Shown piece by piece: positions 1 through 8,614 of a stretch of DNA of 40,859 bases. The notes beneath the pieces were generated by a model. The model ran no database searches, was not told the origin of the DNA, and was given only the letters and a program-made list of their open reading frames with translations. The stretch is from Streptomyces anandii JCM 4720 (GTDB lineage: Bacteria > Actinomycetota > Actinomycetes > Streptomycetales > Streptomycetaceae): the NCBI RefSeq assembly GCF_014650655.1, contig NZ_BMVJ01000012.1, forward strand, positions 162,751-203,609, read 5' to 3'. Each line of letters starts with the position of its first letter. The stretch's first letter is position 1. The translations under genes were made by a program, and so were the position numbers.

Positions 1-1
1 C

Positions 2-364
2 ACCGTCGACGACGAGGTGACCATCAAGGTGCAGCTGAAGTGCACCTACCAGGTCCCGCCCAACCCCCCGGGCCGCTTCTTCTCCTTCACCCTCGACAAC
101 GACCACCTGGCCAAGCTCGCCCGCACCCCCGTCTCGGTGCACAAGATCCTGGTCGTGATGATCGTGCCCCGCTCCCAGGACCAGTGGCTGCGCGCCGGGC
201 ACGACCGGCTCGACCTCAGGCACTGCTGCTACTGGGTCAACCTCGCCGGCCACCCCATCACCGGCCGGCACCGCACCACCGTGCGGATCCCCACCTCGCG
301 CATCTTCGACGACCGGGCCCTGTGCGAGATCATGACGCGGGTCGGGACGGGAGGCAGACCGTGA
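2..364 (+). CDS. DUF4365-like protein, 5'-truncated
   Basis: The reading frame is open from the first bases of the window, so the gene starts upstream and only the last 120 codons are present. The stop is TGA at 362-364. The sequence resembles the DUF4365 proteins found next to thrS in Streptomyces; I recognise it from memory of the family and have no search result. Near the left edge it has a strand ending in Val-Gln-Leu-Lys (29-40). This could be the Q-x-K half of a PD-(D/E)xK-type nuclease fold, but the acidic half would lie outside the window. No signal peptide or membrane segment is visible in this part. The stop overlaps the start of the next gene as GTGA, so the two are probably co-translated. 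Confidence 0.6.
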   Translation, partial: TVDDEVTIKVQLKCTYQVPPNPPGRFFSFTLDNDHLAKLARTPVSVHKILVVMIVPRSQDQWLRAGHDRLDLRHCCYWVNLAGHPITGRHRTTVRIPTSRIFDDRALCEIMTRVGTGGRP

Positions 365-1641
365 CGCACCGCCCCCTCGACGAGCCCCTGCGGCCGGTGC
401 GGCCGCACCCGGTGGAGCCCTCCTGGAACCGGCCCCGGCCCGCCCAGGTGGACCCCGCCGTGCTCGCGGCGCTGCTGCACCGGCACGGCTGGCAGCGGCG
501 CGGCGGCGCCGGCGGACGCTACGGCCGCTGGACCCCGCCCGGACCGGGCGGCGCCGGGACCAGCCTGCTGGTGCCCGTCAGCCGCGCCTTCCCCGACAGC
601 GACGACCTGCTCGGCGAGGCGCTCGACGCGCTCGCCCGCAGCGGCACCCCCTCCGCGCGGGAGGTGCTGCTCGCGCTCTGCCTGCCCAGCGACGAGATCC
701 GCTGGTGGCGGGACGTGCCGGGCGGACCGGCCGACGCCGCTCCCTGGACCGTCGAGGAACGGCTGCGCTCCGCCGCCCGGCAGACCCTCCTCGCCGCCGC
801 GCTCGCCACCCGCGCGCGGGCCGGCTACCACGGCGCCCGCCACCGCCGCTCGGCCACCGCCCGCCTGGAGGACGTCCTCGTCGGCTCCGCGACCGACGGC
901 CGCCGGCTGACCGCCTTCGTGCCGGTCGACCCGGGCCGGCCGCTCGCCGTGCGGCTCCACCAGGCCGTCTACGCCGTGCGCGAGGCCATCGACTACCAGC
1001 GGGCCACCGGCGCCATGGACGCCTTCGACGGCGCCGTGCGCGCGGGCGCGAGCCGCGAGCTCACCGAGGCCCTCGTCACCCTCGTACGCGGCACCGAGGG
1101 GGCCCGCATCGCGGTCGAGTGGGCGCCCGCCGCCGGCGTGCCCGAGGACTGCGCGGCCGCCGCCGAGGCCGTCGAGTTCACCCCCGGCGACCTGCCCGTG
1201 CTGCGCGAGGCGGGCGCCCGCTATCTGCGGGCCGAGCCCTCGGTGCCGGTGCGGATCACCGGCACCGTGGTGCGGATGCGCAGGTCCCAGCCGCGCGGCG
1301 AGGGCACCGTACGGCTGCGGGTGATGGCCGGCGTCGAGGTGCCCTACGTCCGCGTCACCCTCGACGAGGAGGACTACCGCGCCGCCGGGCACGCCCACCT
1401 CCTGGGACTGCCCGTGCGGGTGCTCGGGCGGCTGGAGAGCCGGGGCGGCTTCCGCCGGCTCACGGACGCCTGCGGGGTCGTACCCGTGCCGGTGGACGAC
1501 GAGGAGCGGGACCGGCTGATGAAGTCCGTCCAGGAGAGCGGCCGGGACACGGACTTCCTCGAGGATGCGTGCGGCGCCGGGGACGAAGGGGCGCCGGACG
1601 CCGGGGACGAGGGGGCGCCGGGCGCCGGGGAGCGCGGCTGA
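361..1641 (+). CDS. hypothetical protein, 426 aa
   Basis: I do not recognise this protein. The GTG at 361 is chosen because it overlaps the upstream stop as GTGA; the frame stays open further upstream, but that part lies inside the preceding gene. The product is soluble-looking, rich in Arg, Ala, Gly and Pro, with no membrane segment or signal peptide. After a Pro/Arg-rich N-terminus there is a mixed alpha/beta body. Residues from about 300 to 380 look like a small beta-barrel (alternating Val/Arg strands around [14 protein letters not shown]). The C-terminus is a low-complexity Gly/Ala/Asp/Glu tail with two near-identical DEGAP repeats (about 1576-1635), encoded by a short imperfect DNA repeat. 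Coupling to the DUF4365-like gene suggests a shared role, which is unknown. Confidence 0.7.
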   Translation: MTHRPLDEPLRPVRPHPVEPSWNRPRPAQVDPAVLAALLHRHGWQRRGGAGGRYGRWTPPGPGGAGTSLLVPVSRAFPDSDDLLGEALDALARSGTPSAREVLLALCLPSDEIRWWRDVPGGPADAAPWTVEERLRSAARQTLLAAALATRARAGYHGARHRRSATARLEDVLVGSATDGRRLTAFVPVDPGRPLAVRLHQAVYAVREAIDYQRATGAMDAFDGAVRAGASRELTEALVTLVRGTEGARIAVEWAPAAGVPEDCAAAAEAVEFTPGDLPVLREAGARYLRAEPSVPVRITGTVVRMRRSQPRGEGTVRLRVMAGVEVPYVRVTLDEEDYRAAGHAHLLGLPVRVLGRLESRGGFRRLTDACGVVPVPVDDEERDRLMKSVQESGRDTDFLEDACGAGDEGAPDAGDEGAPGAGERG

Positions 1642-1798
1642 TCGGACCGGTGAGGGTGACCGGCAAAGGCCGGGGCGTGCGACCGGGCGCGGACCGAGGG
1701 TGACCGTTTCGCGGTGGACGGCCCCGGCTCGGTACGATCCCAGTCATGCGCGCGCTCCCGGTATGGCGCCGCATCCCACCTGCAGTCAGGAGAGACCG

Positions 1799-3775
1799 GT
1801 GTCAGACGTCCGTGTGATCATCCAACGCGATTCCGAGCGGGAAGAGCGCACGGTGACGACGGGCACCACGGCCGCCGACCTCTTCGCCGGCGAGCGCTCG
1901 GTCGTCGCCGCCCGCGTCGGCGGCGAGCTCAAGGACCTCGCCCACGAGGTCAAGGACGGCGAGACCGTCGAAGCCGTCGAGATTTCCTCCGAGGACGGAC
2001 TCAACATCCTGCGCCACTCCACCGCGCACGTCATGGCGCAGGCCGTGCAGGAGATCTTCCCCGAGGCCAAGCTCGGCATCGGCCCGCCCGTCAAGGACGG
2101 CTTCTACTACGACTTCGACGTGGCCCGGCCCTTCACGCCCGAGGACCTCAAGGCCATCGAGAAGAAGATGCAGGAGATCCAGAAGCGCGGCCAGCGCTTC
2201 TCCCGCCGGGTCGTCACCGACGAGGCCGCCCGCGAGGAACTCGCCGGCGAGCCGTACAAGCTGGAGCTGATCGGCCTCAAGGGCTCCGCCTCCAGCGAGG
2301 ACGGCGCGGACGTCGAGGTCGGCGCCGGCGAGCTGACGATCTACGACAACCTCGACGCCAAGACCGGCGAGTTGTGCTGGAAGGACCTCTGCCGCGGTCC
2401 CCACCTGCCCTCCACCCGGCTCATCCCGGCGTTCAAGCTGATGCGCAACGCGGCCGCCTACTGGCGCGGCAGCGAGAAGAACCCCATGCTCCAGCGCATC
2501 TACGGCACCGCCTGGCCGTCCAAGGACGAGCTGAAGGCGTACCTGGACTTCCTCGCCGAGGCGGAGAAGCGCGACCACCGCAAGCTGGGCAACGAGCTCG
2601 ACCTGTTCTCCATCCCCGAGCAGATCGGCTCCGGCCTGGCCGTCTTCCACCCCAAGGGCGGCGTCGTCCGCCGCGTGATGGAGGACTACTCGCGCCGCCG
2701 CCACGAGGAGGAGGGCTACGAGTTCGTCTACACCCCGCACGCCACCAAGGGGAAGCTCTTCGAGACCTCGGGCCACCTGGACTGGTACGCCGAGGGCATG
2801 TACCCGCCCATGCAGCTCGACGAGGGCGTGGACTACTACCTCAAGCCTATGAACTGCCCGATGCACAACCTGATCTTCGACGCGCGCGGCCGCTCCTACC
2901 GCGAACTGCCGCTGCGCCTCTTCGAGTTCGGGACCGTGTACCGGTACGAGAAGTCGGGCGTCGTGCACGGCCTGACCCGCGCCCGCGGCTTCACCCAGGA
3001 CGACGCGCACATCTACTGCACCCGCGAGCAGATGGCGGACGAGCTCGACAAGACGCTCACCTTCGTCCTCAACCTGCTGCGCGACTACGGCCTGACCGAC
3101 TTCTACCTCGAGCTGTCCACCAAGGACCCGGAGAAGTTCGTCGGCTCCGACGAGGTGTGGGAGGAGGCCACCGAGACCCTGCGCCAGGTCGCCGAGAAGC
3201 AGGGCCTGCCGCTGGTCCCCGACCCGGGCGGCGCCGCCTTCTACGGCCCGAAGATCTCCGTCCAGACCAAGGACGCCATCGGCCGCACCTGGCAGATGTC
3301 CACCGTCCAGCTCGACTTCAACCTCCCGGAGCGCTTCGACCTGGAGTACACCGCGGCCGACGGCTCCAAGCAGCGCCCGGTCATGATCCACCGCGCGCTG
3401 TTCGGCTCCATCGAGCGGTTCTTCGCCGTGCTGCTCGAGCACTACGCGGGCGCCTTCCCGGCGTGGCTGGCCCCGGTGCAGGCCGTCGGCATCCCGGTGG
3501 GCGACGCGCACGTGGAGTACCTGCGGAAGTTCGCCGCGGACGCGAAGAAGAAGGGCCTGCGTGTCGAGGTCGACTCCTCCTCGGACCGTATGCAGAAGAA
3601 GATCCGGACCGCGCAGAAGCAGAAGGTCCCCTTCATGATCATCGTCGGCGACGACGACATGAACGCGGGCACGGTGTCCTTCCGCCACCGCGACGGCTCC
3701 CAGGAGAACGGCATTCCGCGGGACGAGGCCATCGCCAAGCTCGTGGACGTGGTGGAGCGCCGCGCGCAGGTGTGA
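1799..3775 (+). CDS. thrS: threonyl-tRNA synthetase
   Basis: Charges tRNA-Thr with threonine in the cytoplasm. The 658-residue product has the full bacterial layout: N-terminal TGS domain (about 1-62), editing domain with His73 and His77 (HSTAH) and a later CRGPH, class II catalytic core, and C-terminal anticodon-binding domain (about 550-650). The zinc-binding Cys lies in PMNCPMH near residue 353. Motif 2 (YRYEKSG, then RARGFTQDD) and motif 3 ([14 protein letters not shown]) are intact. The start is GTG 1799, because AGGAGAG at 1788-1794 sits just upstream and family proteins start at this SDVRV sequence; the frame is open further upstream but without support. TACGAT at 1733-1738 is a possible -10 element. 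A strong hairpin at 3802-3830 ends the unit. Confidence 0.97.
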   Translation: MSDVRVIIQRDSEREERTVTTGTTAADLFAGERSVVAARVGGELKDLAHEVKDGETVEAVEISSEDGLNILRHSTAHVMAQAVQEIFPEAKLGIGPPVKDGFYYDFDVARPFTPEDLKAIEKKMQEIQKRGQRFSRRVVTDEAAREELAGEPYKLELIGLKGSASSEDGADVEVGAGELTIYDNLDAKTGELCWKDLCRGPHLPSTRLIPAFKLMRNAAAYWRGSEKNPMLQRIYGTAWPSKDELKAYLDFLAEAEKRDHRKLGNELDLFSIPEQIGSGLAVFHPKGGVVRRVMEDYSRRRHEEEGYEFVYTPHATKGKLFETSGHLDWYAEGMYPPMQLDEGVDYYLKPMNCPMHNLIFDARGRSYRELPLRLFEFGTVYRYEKSGVVHGLTRARGFTQDDAHIYCTREQMADELDKTLTFVLNLLRDYGLTDFYLELSTKDPEKFVGSDEVWEEATETLRQVAEKQGLPLVPDPGGAAFYGPKISVQTKDAIGRTWQMSTVQLDFNLPERFDLEYTAADGSKQRPVMIHRALFGSIERFFAVLLEHYAGAFPAWLAPVQAVGIPVGDAHVEYLRKFAADAKKKGLRVEVDSSSDRMQKKIRTAQKQKVPFMIIVGDDDMNAGTVSFRHRDGSQENGIPRDEAIAKLVDVVERRAQV

Positions 3776-3801
3776 CCCGGTCCCGCCGGCGCGGGGTGTC
3801 C

Positions 3802-3830
3802 GGCCCCCGAGGGCAGCCTCGGGGGCCTTT
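3802..3830 (+). terminator. thrS rho-independent-type terminator
   Basis: Perfect 11-bp stem GGCCCCCGAGG (3802-3812) with CCTCGGGGGCC (3817-3827), four-base loop GCAG, then TTT. It lies 26 bases after the thrS stop. Confidence 0.85.
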
Positions 3831-3853
3831 CCCGGTCAGCCGCCGGGACGCCA

Positions 3854-3866
3854 TATGCTGGCACGC
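3854..3866 (+). promoter_or_regulatory. -10 element of a likely leaderless promoter for the HIT gene
   Basis: TATGCT (3854-3859) matches the TANNNT -10 consensus and is followed by seven bases and then ATG at 3867. Transcription would start at the start codon itself. No Shine-Dalgarno sequence precedes the ATG. No good -35 is visible. Confidence 0.5.
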
Positions 3867-4415
3867 ATGACGAGTGAGCCGGAGCAGCAGATCGGAGTGG
3901 GGACGCAGGACGCGTTCCAGCGTCTGTGGACGCCCCACCGGATGGCCTACATCCAGGGCGAGAACAAGCCGACCGGCCCCGGCGCCGGCGACGGCTGCCC
4001 CTTCTGCTCCATCCCGGCCAAGTCCGACGAGGACGGCCTGATCGTCAGGCGCGGCGAGCAGGTGTACGCGGTGCTCAACCTCTACCCGTACAACGGCGGC
4101 CATCTGATGACCGTGCCCTACCGGCACGTCGCCGACTACACCGACCTCACGGCCGCGGAGACCGCCGAGCTGGGGGAGCTGACCAAGCAGGCGATGCGGG
4201 CCCTGCGCACCGCCTCCGGCGCCCAGGGCTTCAACATCGGCATGAACCAGGGCTCGGTCGCGGGCGCAGGCATCGCCGCCCACCTCCACCAGCACATCGT
4301 GCCCCGCTGGGGCGGCGACACCAACTTCATGCCGGTGGTCGGCCACACGCGCGTACTGCCCCAACTCCTCGCCGACACCCGCAAGATGCTCGCGGAGGCC
4401 TGGCCCACGGCGTGA
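3867..4415 (+). CDS. HIT-family protein, probable Ap4A phosphorylase
   Basis: A 182-residue histidine-triad hydrolase/transferase. It closely resembles the M. tuberculosis Ap4A phosphorylase Rv2613c, which cleaves diadenosine tetraphosphate with phosphate to give ADP and ATP; the family is known, the assignment here is inference. Visible features are a CPFC motif near residue 45, a central NLYPYNGGHLM segment and the triad HLHQHIVPRWGGD. It follows thrS as in mycobacteria, which is sensible because aminoacyl-tRNA synthetases make Ap4A as a by-product. The start is placed at ATG 3867 because of the -10 element seven bases upstream; ATG 3855, four codons earlier, is possible but would overlap that element. 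It has its own promoter after the thrS terminator and is convergent with the next gene. Confidence 0.88.
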   Translation: MTSEPEQQIGVGTQDAFQRLWTPHRMAYIQGENKPTGPGAGDGCPFCSIPAKSDEDGLIVRRGEQVYAVLNLYPYNGGHLMTVPYRHVADYTDLTAAETAELGELTKQAMRALRTASGAQGFNIGMNQGSVAGAGIAAHLHQHIVPRWGGDTNFMPVVGHTRVLPQLLADTRKMLAEAWPTA

Positions 4416-4466
4416 CAACCAGCCCGTCCGGCCTTCGAGGACGATGCCGTTCAGGCCGACGGGGGC

Positions 4467-4485
4467 CCGGGGGCGGAGCCCCCGG
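4467..4485. terminator. bidirectional terminator between convergent genes
   Basis: CCGGGGGC (4467-4474) pairs perfectly with GCCCCCGG (4478-4485) around a three-base loop GGA. It sits in the 118-base gap between the HIT gene and the minus-strand membrane-protein gene. This GGGGGCGGAGCCCCC type of palindrome is common between Streptomyces genes. Confidence 0.65.
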
Positions 4486-4533
4486 AGAGCGGTGGGCAGC
4501 CCGCCGTACCCCTCCCCGCACCCGCCGGAGGCG

Positions 4534-6189
4534 CTACGCGTCGTAGACGTCGGCCTTCCTCGGCGACGCCTCCTGGATCGCGCCGCTGAGGACCGACGAG
4601 CGGGAGCCGAACTTCTCCACGTCCACGCCGTTCTCCCGGAGCACCTTCAACGCCGCCGCGTGCACCACCCGCAGCACGGGAGTGGCGGCGCGCAGCGCGT
4701 CGTCGGCCATGAAGCGATGGCGCCAGGGCTGGTCGGCCCAGGCATGCCGAAGGCCGAACGGCTCGGGCAGGGTGAGGCTGCCCCCGAGCCAGTTCAGTAC
4801 GGGCGGGTAGGCGGTGAGCGGGGCGCGGGCGGCCAGCCGTACGACCTCGTCGGCGTCGACCAGGGGGAGTTTCACCTTGCGGGTCTCCCAGAAGCGGAAG
4901 GCCTTCTGCACCTCCTTCTCCTTGGCCGCCGGCTTCTCGTTGAACAGGGAGTTGACCGGGCCCAGGGCGTGTCCGGTGACCTCGATGCGCAGGGTGTCGT
5001 GCAGCACCGTCACCGTGATCAGCATGGTGATCACCAGGTGCCCGTCCCACAGCGTCCACTGCACGCCCAGGTAGTGCCGGTCGCCGCCGCCGAACTGCTG
5101 CTTGTTGCAGATGTCCTGTATGGCGTGCGTCCTGACGGTGTACGCCTCCACGTCGGTGCCGCTGGGCCGGGAGACCTCCTTGGCGTTCTCCCCGATGGGC
5201 GTGACGATCCAGTGCGTGATGGACGGCTTGGGGAAACCGCCGGTGTTGATCGGGGTGCGCTCCAGCATCCCGAGGCCGCCCTGGATCGCGGTGATCACGT
5301 CCCAGCTGCGGAAGGGGTGGAAGTCCTTGCCCGGCTCGGCGGAGACCAGCTCCTCGGCCAGCTGCCAGCTGCCCCACCGGGTGCCCATGCCGAGTATGCC
5401 CTTGGGCCCGGCGTAGAAGACCGAGTTGGAGCGCTGTTCGGCGCTGAGCCGGGCGAGCTCCTTGCGCACCTGCTCGGCCGCGTCACCGGGGCTCCCCGGC
5501 ACCGCCTCGGGGATCTTGGCGCCCACGCCACCGCCGGTCAGCAGGCCCTCCCAGCGCTCCCGCAAGTCGCGCGCGGTGCGCTCGCAGATCTGCTTGGCCC
5601 AGAACCAGCCGACGACCGGCATGACCACCGTCGCACGCGCATACCACGCCCAGAAGCCGTGGAAGGGCATCTTGATCAGGAACAGCACGGCGAGCGCGCC
5701 CATCGCGACCAGCAGCACCGTGCCGAGAGCGCTCGCGCGCTTGTCCTCGCGCCTGCTGACATTGGTGCGCAGCATGAACACCAGCAGCCACACCAGGAAG
5801 CCGGGCAGGAACAGCACCCCGCACAGCACGGTGACCGCCGTGAGCCAGTTGTCCCGCTCGCGGCGGATGCGGTGGGCGGCCAGGCAGTGCTCCACCACCA
5901 CCTGGGGCTCCAGGCCGAAGGACTGGATGAGGGGCAGGCGCCCGGCGCCGAGCATCCGGTCGATCACCGCGCGGGAGAACGCCTCGCCCAGCCGCGGGCG
6001 GAAGATCTTCCCCCAGGGGCGGGGCAGGCTGACCTTCGACTGGTGCCACTCGTTGTCCGCGGCGAGGATCTTGGTCACCTCGTCGTCCCGGTACGCGGCC
6101 GCGGCCAGCGCGTAGGTGGCCGCCGTCTGTCCCGCCGTGCCCGACAGGGGCACCTGCGCCCCGGGACTGAAATCGAATCCGTCCGTCAC
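4534..6189 (-). CDS. multi-pass integral membrane protein of unknown function
   Basis: I cannot assign a function. The 551-residue product has a soluble N-terminal part (about 1-105), a cluster of three hydrophobic segments (around NWLTAVTVLCGVLFLPGFLV, then LGTVLLVAMGALAVLFLI, then ARATVVMPVVGWFWA), a long soluble region of about 200 residues, one more hydrophobic stretch (LVITMLITVTVL) and a charged C-terminus. The start is set at GTG 6189, preceded by a G-rich stretch. An in-frame GTG at 6249 would add 20 residues, but those codons have unusually many A/T third bases for this genome, so I think they are non-coding. It lies downstream of the EF-G-like gene on the same strand with a strong hairpin between, so the two are probably separate transcripts. 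The pair separates blocks that are contiguous in mycobacteria. Confidence 0.75.
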   Translation of the reverse strand: MTDGFDFSPGAQVPLSGTAGQTAATYALAAAAYRDDEVTKILAADNEWHQSKVSLPRPWGKIFRPRLGEAFSRAVIDRMLGAGRLPLIQSFGLEPQVVVEHCLAAHRIRRERDNWLTAVTVLCGVLFLPGFLVWLLVFMLRTNVSRREDKRASALGTVLLVAMGALAVLFLIKMPFHGFWAWYARATVVMPVVGWFWAKQICERTARDLRERWEGLLTGGGVGAKIPEAVPGSPGDAAEQVRKELARLSAEQRSNSVFYAGPKGILGMGTRWGSWQLAEELVSAEPGKDFHPFRSWDVITAIQGGLGMLERTPINTGGFPKPSITHWIVTPIGENAKEVSRPSGTDVEAYTVRTHAIQDICNKQQFGGGDRHYLGVQWTLWDGHLVITMLITVTVLHDTLRIEVTGHALGPVNSLFNEKPAAKEKEVQKAFRFWETRKVKLPLVDADEVVRLAARAPLTAYPPVLNWLGGSLTLPEPFGLRHAWADQPWRHRFMADDALRAATPVLRVVHAAALKVLRENGVDVEKFGSRSSVLSGAIQEASPRKADVYDA

Positions 6190-6358
6190 TGCCGCCCCCA
6201 CTGCCGCCGCGTCTGCACCTGCGGCCTTCCCGACTTCCCTGCCCCGCACACCTGTTGATCAGGTCATCAGCGTATCCGTACCCACCGGCGCCGGAGGGCG
6301 GACGGCCGAAGCCGCCCGCCCGTGCGAAGTGAAGCGTTCCGGGCCCGCGCGGCCGCCG

Positions 6359-6398
6359 GGTTGTGCGCCGGGCGCGCCAAGAGCCCGGCCGCACAACC
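6359..6398 (-). terminator. terminator of the EF-G-like gene
   Basis: GGTTGTGC plus GCCGGGC (6359-6373) pairs with GCCCGGC, a bulged C, then GCACAACC (6383-6398): a 15-bp stem with one bulge and a nine-base loop. It lies just past the stop of the minus-strand EF-G-like gene. Confidence 0.65.
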
Positions 6399-6415
6399 TC
6401 GTTGACCCCTGTTGG

Positions 6416-8614
6416 CTACGACTCCTCGCTCTCCTGCTTCCGCAGCCGTTCGGCCACCTGCGGCGGCATCGGCTCGTGGCGGACGTAGCGGCGGTCGAAG
6501 CGGGCGGTGCCGTGCGACAGGGACCGCAGGTCGACCGCGTACCGGCCGATCTCGATCTCCGGCACCTCGGCCCGTACGAGCGTGCGCCCGCCGCTGACCT
6601 GCTCGGTGCCCTGCACCCGGCCGCGCCGCCCGGACAGATCGCTCATCACGGCGCCCACGTACTCGTCGCCCACCAGCACGTTCACCTCGGCCACCGGTTC
6701 CAGCAGGTGGATCCTCGCGTCGGCCGCGGCCTCGCGCAGGGCGAGCGCGCCCGCTGTCTGGAAGGCCGCGTCGGAGGAGTCCACCGAGTGCGCCTTGCCG
6801 TCCAGCAGCGTGATCCGCACGTCGATCAGCGGATGGCCGGCGGCGACCCCCTTCGCGGCCTGCGCGCGCACGCCCTTCTCGACGGACGGGATGAACTGCC
6901 GGGGCACGGCCCCGCCGACCACCTTGTCGACGAACTCGATGCCCGAGCCGCCCGGCAGCGGCTCCACCTCGATCTCGCAGATCGCGTACTGTCCGTGCCC
7001 GCCGGACTGCTTCACGTGCCGGCCGCGTCCCGCCGCACGGTTCGCGAACGTCTCCCGCAGGGAGACCTTGTGCGGTACGACGTCGACCTGGACGCCGTAG
7101 CGGCTGCGCAGCCGCTCCAGGGCCACGTCCGCGTGGGCCTCGCCCAGGCACCACAGCACCACCTGGTGGGTGTCCTGGTTCTGCTCCAGCCGCATCGTGG
7201 GGTCCTCGGCGACCAGCCGGGACAGGCCCTGGGACAGCTTGTCCTCGTCCGCCTTGCTGTGCGCCTGGATGGCCACCGGCAGCAGCGGGTCGGGCATCTG
7301 CCAGGGCTCCATCAGCAGCGGGTCGTCCTTCGCGGACAGCGTGTCGCCGGTCTCCGCGCGGCTCAGCTTGGCCACGCACACCAGGTCCCCGGCGACCGCG
7401 TGCGTCACCGGGCGCTGCTGTTTGCCGAACGGCGTGGACAGCGCGCCGATCCGCTCGTCCACGTCGTGGTCCTCGTGCCCGCGGTCGGCAAGGCCGTGCC
7501 CGGAGACGTGCACCGTCTCGTCGGGGCGCAGGGTGCCGGAGAAGACGCGGACCAGGGAGATCCGGCCGACGTAGGGGTCGGAGGAGGTCTTGACGACCTC
7601 GGCGACCAGCGGGCCGTCCGTGTCACAGGCCTTGAGCTCGCGCGGCTCGCCGTCGATGGTGGCGACCCCGGGCAGGGGATGCTCGAACGGGGTCGGGAAG
7701 CCGCCGGTGATCAGCTCCAGCAACTCCACCGTGCCGAGGCCCTGCCGGGCGCCCTCGGCCGCGGGGGCGGCGGCCAGGACGGGAAAGAAGACCCCCCGCG
7801 CGACGGCCCGCTCCAGGTCCTGGATCAGCGTGGTGACGTCGACCTGCTCACCGCCGAGATAGCGGTCCATGAGGGTCTCGTCCTCGCTCTCGGAGATGAT
7901 CCCCTCGATGAGCCGGTTGCGGGCCTCTTCCAGGTCCGGCAGCTGGTCCTCGCCCGGCTCGGACTCCTTGCGCTCGCCGGTGGAGTAGTCGAACAGCCTG
8001 CGCGTGAGCAGACCGGTCAGGCCGGTCACGGGCGCGTGCCCGTCCGGTCCCTGGGGGCCGTGCAGGGGAAGGTACAGCGGCAGCACCGCGTCGGGGTCGT
8101 CCGCGCCGAAGGCCTCGGCGCACACCCGCGTCATCTCCTCGAAGTCCGCGCGGGCGGCCTCCAGGTGCGTGATCACGATCGCGCGCGGCATGCCGACCGC
8201 CGCGCACTCCTCCCACACCATGCGGGTCGAGCCGTCCACGCCGTCCGAGGCCGAGACGACGAAAAGGGCCGCGTCCGCCGCTCGCAGACCGGCCCTGAGC
8301 TCCCCGACGAAGTCGGCGTAGCCGGGGGTGTCCAGAAGGTTGATCTTGATGCCGTCCCATTCGACCGGCACCAGGGAGAGCTGCACCGAGCGTTGCTGCC
8401 GGTGCTCGATCTCGTCGTAGTCCGAGACGCTGCCGCCGTCCTCGACACGGCCCGCCCGGTTCACGGCCCCCGCGGTCAGCGCGAGAGCCTCCACCAAGGT
8501 CGTCTTGCCCGATCCGGAGTGGCCGACCAGCACCACATTCCGTACGGACGCGGGATGGTCGGCCGCCACTGCCCTGCCGGCGGCCCCGGGGTGTGTATGC
8601 GCCTTGTCGCCCAT
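6416..8614 (-). CDS. EF-G-like GTPase (divergent paralogue of elongation factor G)
   Basis: A 732-residue protein with the five-domain layout of EF-G, resembling the EF-G-like paralogue Rv0120c (fusA2) rather than the translation factor encoded beside rpsL/rpsG. The P-loop GHSGSGKT (31-38) is intact. Other GTPase landmarks differ: switch I reads RSVQL (75-79) where EF-G has RGITI, G3 reads DTPGY (95-99) where EF-G has a catalytic His, and G4 reads THLE (149-152) instead of NKxD. GTP turnover, or even nucleotide specificity, is therefore doubtful. Its cellular role is unknown. ATG 8614 is supported by GGGAGG a few bases upstream; the frame runs further but without a better start. It is monocistronic by appearance, ending at the 6359-6398 hairpin. 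Confidence 0.88.
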   Translation of the reverse strand: MGDKAHTHPGAAGRAVAADHPASVRNVVLVGHSGSGKTTLVEALALTAGAVNRAGRVEDGGSVSDYDEIEHRQQRSVQLSLVPVEWDGIKINLLDTPGYADFVGELRAGLRAADAALFVVSASDGVDGSTRMVWEECAAVGMPRAIVITHLEAARADFEEMTRVCAEAFGADDPDAVLPLYLPLHGPQGPDGHAPVTGLTGLLTRRLFDYSTGERKESEPGEDQLPDLEEARNRLIEGIISESEDETLMDRYLGGEQVDVTTLIQDLERAVARGVFFPVLAAAPAAEGARQGLGTVELLELITGGFPTPFEHPLPGVATIDGEPRELKACDTDGPLVAEVVKTSSDPYVGRISLVRVFSGTLRPDETVHVSGHGLADRGHEDHDVDERIGALSTPFGKQQRPVTHAVAGDLVCVAKLSRAETGDTLSAKDDPLLMEPWQMPDPLLPVAIQAHSKADEDKLSQGLSRLVAEDPTMRLEQNQDTHQVVLWCLGEAHADVALERLRSRYGVQVDVVPHKVSLRETFANRAAGRGRHVKQSGGHGQYAICEIEVEPLPGGSGIEFVDKVVGGAVPRQFIPSVEKGVRAQAAKGVAAGHPLIDVRITLLDGKAHSVDSSDAAFQTAGALALREAAADARIHLLEPVAEVNVLVGDEYVGAVMSDLSGRRGRVQGTEQVSGGRTLVRAEVPEIEIGRYAVDLRSLSHGTARFDRRYVRHEPMPPQVAERLRKQESEES

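Noticed and set aside
40..360. Extension of the 426-residue protein to an upstream ATG
   Set aside because: This stretch is the DUF4365-like gene in another frame; the extension is Pro/Arg/His-rich translation of an out-of-frame G+C-rich sequence.
1642..1798. T-box or other tRNA-sensing leader before thrS
   Set aside because: The gap is too short and has no recognisable T-box sequence; only a possible -10 element is seen.
4461..4485. Inserted mobile element at GGGGGCCCGGGGGCGGAGCCCCC
   Set aside because: It is a simple hairpin placed exactly between convergent gene ends and fits a terminator.
4444..6258. Long plus-strand reading frame opposite the membrane-protein gene
   Set aside because: It is the antisense shadow of the minus-strand gene; its product is His/Gln/Leu-rich without any recognisable motif.
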